A stretch of 32,206 nucleotides of DNA from Bacillota bacterium (GTDB taxonomy: Bacteria > Bacillota > Clostridia > Lachnospirales > Lachnospiraceae). Below are positions 30,617 through 32,206 of this stretch, piece after piece (position 1 is the first letter of the stretch; each line of letters starts with the position of its first letter). The notes under the pieces were generated by a model, which was not told the DNA's origin, did no database searches, and saw only the letters and a program-made list of their open reading frames with translations. The translations under genes were made by a program, and so were the position numbers. Where the stretch lies: assembly GCA_023435645.1 (NCBI GenBank), contig JAEYRK010000100.1:1-32206 (forward strand), read 5' to 3'.

Positions 30617-31141
30617 ATGAATCAAACGGCTTTATTGGTCATCGACATACAAGAAGGAATATTACAGCGGCAGGTTTACAGAGGACAAGAGATAATAAAG
30701 AATATAAATCGGCTGATTGAGTATTTCCACTCATTACATTTGCCCGTTTTTTACTTTCGACATGCCAATCAAAGCTTTTTGCAGCGAAATTCAAATGGAT
30801 GGCAGCTTTGTGGCGAATTAATTATGAATGAAACGGATATAATACTTGATAAAGAACATAGCAGTGTATTCAAAGAGAATGCGTTTCAATCAATGCTTGA
30901 TGATAAACACATCGATAACATAGTGATTACCGGTTTAGTTACAAACGGCTGTGTACAGGCGGCTTGTACGGATGGAATAAAATTAGGTTACTCTATAAAT
31001 CTGATCAGTGATGCACATAGTACCTTTCATAATGATGCAGATCAATTGATTAAGGAATGGAATCAGAAATTACAAAGCGAGGGTATTCATGTAATGACAA
31101 CGGATGAATATCTGAAAGACTTCATACATAAGCAGAAATGA
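30617..31141 (+). CDS. Isochorismatase-like cysteine hydrolase
   Basis: A 174-aa isochorismatase-fold hydrolase. The expected triad is D10 (LLVIDIQEG), K79 (DKEHSSVF) and C112 (VTGLVTNGCVQAAC). Members split isochorismate or hydrolyse small amides (nicotinamidase-like, N-carbamoyl substrates), and the target cannot be told here. ATG 30617 was chosen because AAAGGTGG at 30602-30609 lies 7 nt upstream; the in-frame GTG at 30599 overlaps that site. It lies 54 nt after the GNAT gene and may be cotranscribed with it. Confidence 0.88.
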   Translation: MNQTALLVIDIQEGILQRQVYRGQEIIKNINRLIEYFHSLHLPVFYFRHANQSFLQRNSNGWQLCGELIMNETDIILDKEHSSVFKENAFQSMLDDKHIDNIVITGLVTNGCVQAACTDGIKLGYSINLISDAHSTFHNDADQLIKEWNQKLQSEGIHVMTTDEYLKDFIHKQK

Positions 31142-31194
31142 TGGAGAGGAAGACTGGTTTTAGGGCGGGCTTCCTCATAGTTGTCGTATACCAT

Positions 31195-31226
31195 ACTATT
31201 CGCTAAACCTATGTTTAACGAATAGT
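31195..31226. repeat. 14-bp inverted repeat with one mismatch
   Basis: ACTATTCGCTAAAC (31195-31208), loop CTAT, GTTTAACGAATAGT (31213-31226). The tail is not U-rich, so it is probably not a terminator of its own; it lies downstream of the isochorismatase-like gene. Confidence 0.5.
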
Positions 31227-31256
31227 TATGTGGTAAAAACCCTTCTATACTTAAAT

Positions 31257-31312
31257 AAATATACCCTATAGGGTAGACTTTATTAAATGTCCACATTATA
31301 GGGTATATTTTT
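31257..31312 (+). terminator. AT-rich stem-loop with U-run, possible terminator
   Basis: AAATATACCCTATA (31257-31270) pairs perfectly with TATAGGGTATATTT (31297-31310), with a 26-nt loop and a TTTTT run overlapping the 3' end. The long loop and AT-rich ends make it weaker than a classical terminator. Between 31142 and 31398 no gene is supported. Confidence 0.5.
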
Positions 31313-31398
31313 GTAAGCACGGTCTCTATCCTTTGTCTACGATACAGGATACATTTTACTCCTATTAAAGGATATTTTTAATATACTTCTGGTATCAT

Positions 31399-32205
31399 TT
31401 AGTTAACAATAATAAAATCTCCGAAATACTTACTATCAAAGACAAGTGCTTTTGCTGTTTTATCGACTTTTGCGTTAATAGTTTTTACAACTTTTCCGTT
31501 TTGCACGCATTTTACTGTAACTGTTTTTGTATTGAACTTCTTAATGTCCACAGGGATTGCTATTTTGCTCGCTGCACTTAACTTTAATACGGAAGAAGTT
31601 TTCTTACCAGTTGTTTTAGCACATGTTACAGTGTATACTTCATTCTTTCCAGCAATTTTCTTTAATTCTTTTGAAACTGTTGAAGATTTTGATGCGGTTA
31701 TTGCAATTTTATCTGCTTTCATAGCTTCTAATGCTTTAAGCGATACATCAATTTCTAGAATTGATGAAGATACTGTAATTGCTTCCACCTTTTTGCTTAA
31801 CTTCTTGACATCTGCTGAAGACAACTCTACATATACCGCCTTGTCACTTTTGATCGTCGGTAAATTAAGAGTTACATGCTTCTTGAAATTAACCTCTGTT
31901 TTTACTTTCTTATTATAGGAAGCTATTATCTTGTCAATTTCTGCAACCAAAGAAGCCTTTTCTAGTAACTGTTTTGCTAAATCAGTGGTAACCTGTACTT
32001 TCGCAACACCTTTTTCAGTCTTAACTAATTTTTTACTTATGTCTATTGTTCCAACTTTTAGCATTGTCAAGCTTGCTGCCTGTTCTACCATTGCTTTAGA
32101 CTTAGAATCTTTTAAATCTTTCACTAGGTCTTTAAAGCTGTCCATAATATCATTAATGGCAGTTGCTTTGACTAATGCTTTGATGTCTTCTTTTGTTTCA
32201 TTATC
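31399..32205 (-). CDS. Putative cell-surface protein, C-terminal part (N-terminus beyond window)
   Basis: The minus-strand frame is open to the window edge, so at least 268 residues are seen and the start is outside. The protein is rich in Lys, Val, Thr and Ser, has a run of alternating beta-like stretches (for example LNLPTIKSDKAVYVELS, VSSSILEIDVSLKALEAMKA, KTVTVKCVQNGKVVKTINA) and ends in VFDSKYFGDFIIVN, an ending like those of clostridial surface proteins with Ig-like repeats. No LPxTG, SLH or membrane segment is visible in this part, but anchors could be in the missing N-terminal part. Function unknown. Confidence 0.7.
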   Translation of the reverse strand, partial: DNETKEDIKALVKATAINDIMDSFKDLVKDLKDSKSKAMVEQAASLTMLKVGTIDISKKLVKTEKGVAKVQVTTDLAKQLLEKASLVAEIDKIIASYNKKVKTEVNFKKHVTLNLPTIKSDKAVYVELSSADVKKLSKKVEAITVSSSILEIDVSLKALEAMKADKIAITASKSSTVSKELKKIAGKNEVYTVTCAKTTGKKTSSVLKLSAASKIAIPVDIKKFNTKTVTVKCVQNGKVVKTINAKVDKTAKALVFDSKYFGDFIIVN

Positions 32206-32206
32206 T

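Noticed and set aside
31532..31918. Plus-strand frame of 128 codons opposite the surface protein
   Set aside because: It has no Shine-Dalgarno and mirrors the lysine- and valine-rich gene on the other strand.

Overview
The window looks like a chromosomal segment of a low-to-moderate GC Firmicute, most probably a member of the Lachnospiraceae (clostridial cluster XIVa). This is an inference from gene content and order: an endonuclease-type MutL, DUF4321-radC-mreBCD-PBP2-minCDE-rodA, a YggS/SepF/YlmH/DivIVA cluster, strong AGGAGG ribosome binding sites, and several TTG starts. I see no rRNA, tRNA, phage, insertion sequence or CRISPR array.

Layout. Positions 2-3154: 3' end of mutL, miaA, then a PLP-dependent YnbB-type lyase with its own promoter. 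Positions 3359-13392: a long plus-strand run for cell shape and division-site placement: DUF4321 membrane protein, radC, a divergent mreB, mreC, mreD, a very large class B PBP2 (mrdA), minC, minD, minE, rodA, and a methylglyoxal synthase homologue with a changed active-site loop. Positions 13428-15381: a lipoprotein D,D-carboxypeptidase, a small unrecognised P-loop protein, and a convergent DUF378 membrane protein separated from it by a hairpin. Positions 15577-19837: a second division cluster: HlyD-like membrane protein, yggS, sepF, ylmH, divIVA. Positions 20011-24221: aroB behind a leader that looks like a transcription attenuator, then lspA, rluD (4-nt overlap) and a DUF4143 ATPase. Positions 24265-24840: an orphan BlaI/MecI-family repressor with two operator-like dyads and a terminator. 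Positions 24841-25444: gene-free DNA with a 13-unit minisatellite. Positions 25445-31141: a giant Lhr-type helicase, a GNAT acetyltransferase and an isochorismatase-like hydrolase. The window ends in the C-terminal part of a minus-strand, lysine-rich putative surface protein.

How the genes work together. Most of the window builds and positions the cell wall: MreBCD, RodA and PBP2 form the elongation machine; MinCDE and DivIVA mark poles and division site; SepF supports the Z ring; the carboxypeptidase trims peptidoglycan; LspA matures lipoproteins such as that carboxypeptidase. I found no clear new defence or mobile system. The best leads are: a dyad identical to a BlaI-type operator in front of the unknown P-loop gene at 14595, matching one in front of the orphan repressor at 24427; the aroB leader; the MgsA homologue in which the catalytic Asp is Glu; a MreB with altered nucleotide motifs; a PBP2 with about 245 extra residues; and two 13-bp-period repeat tracts in intergenic DNA.
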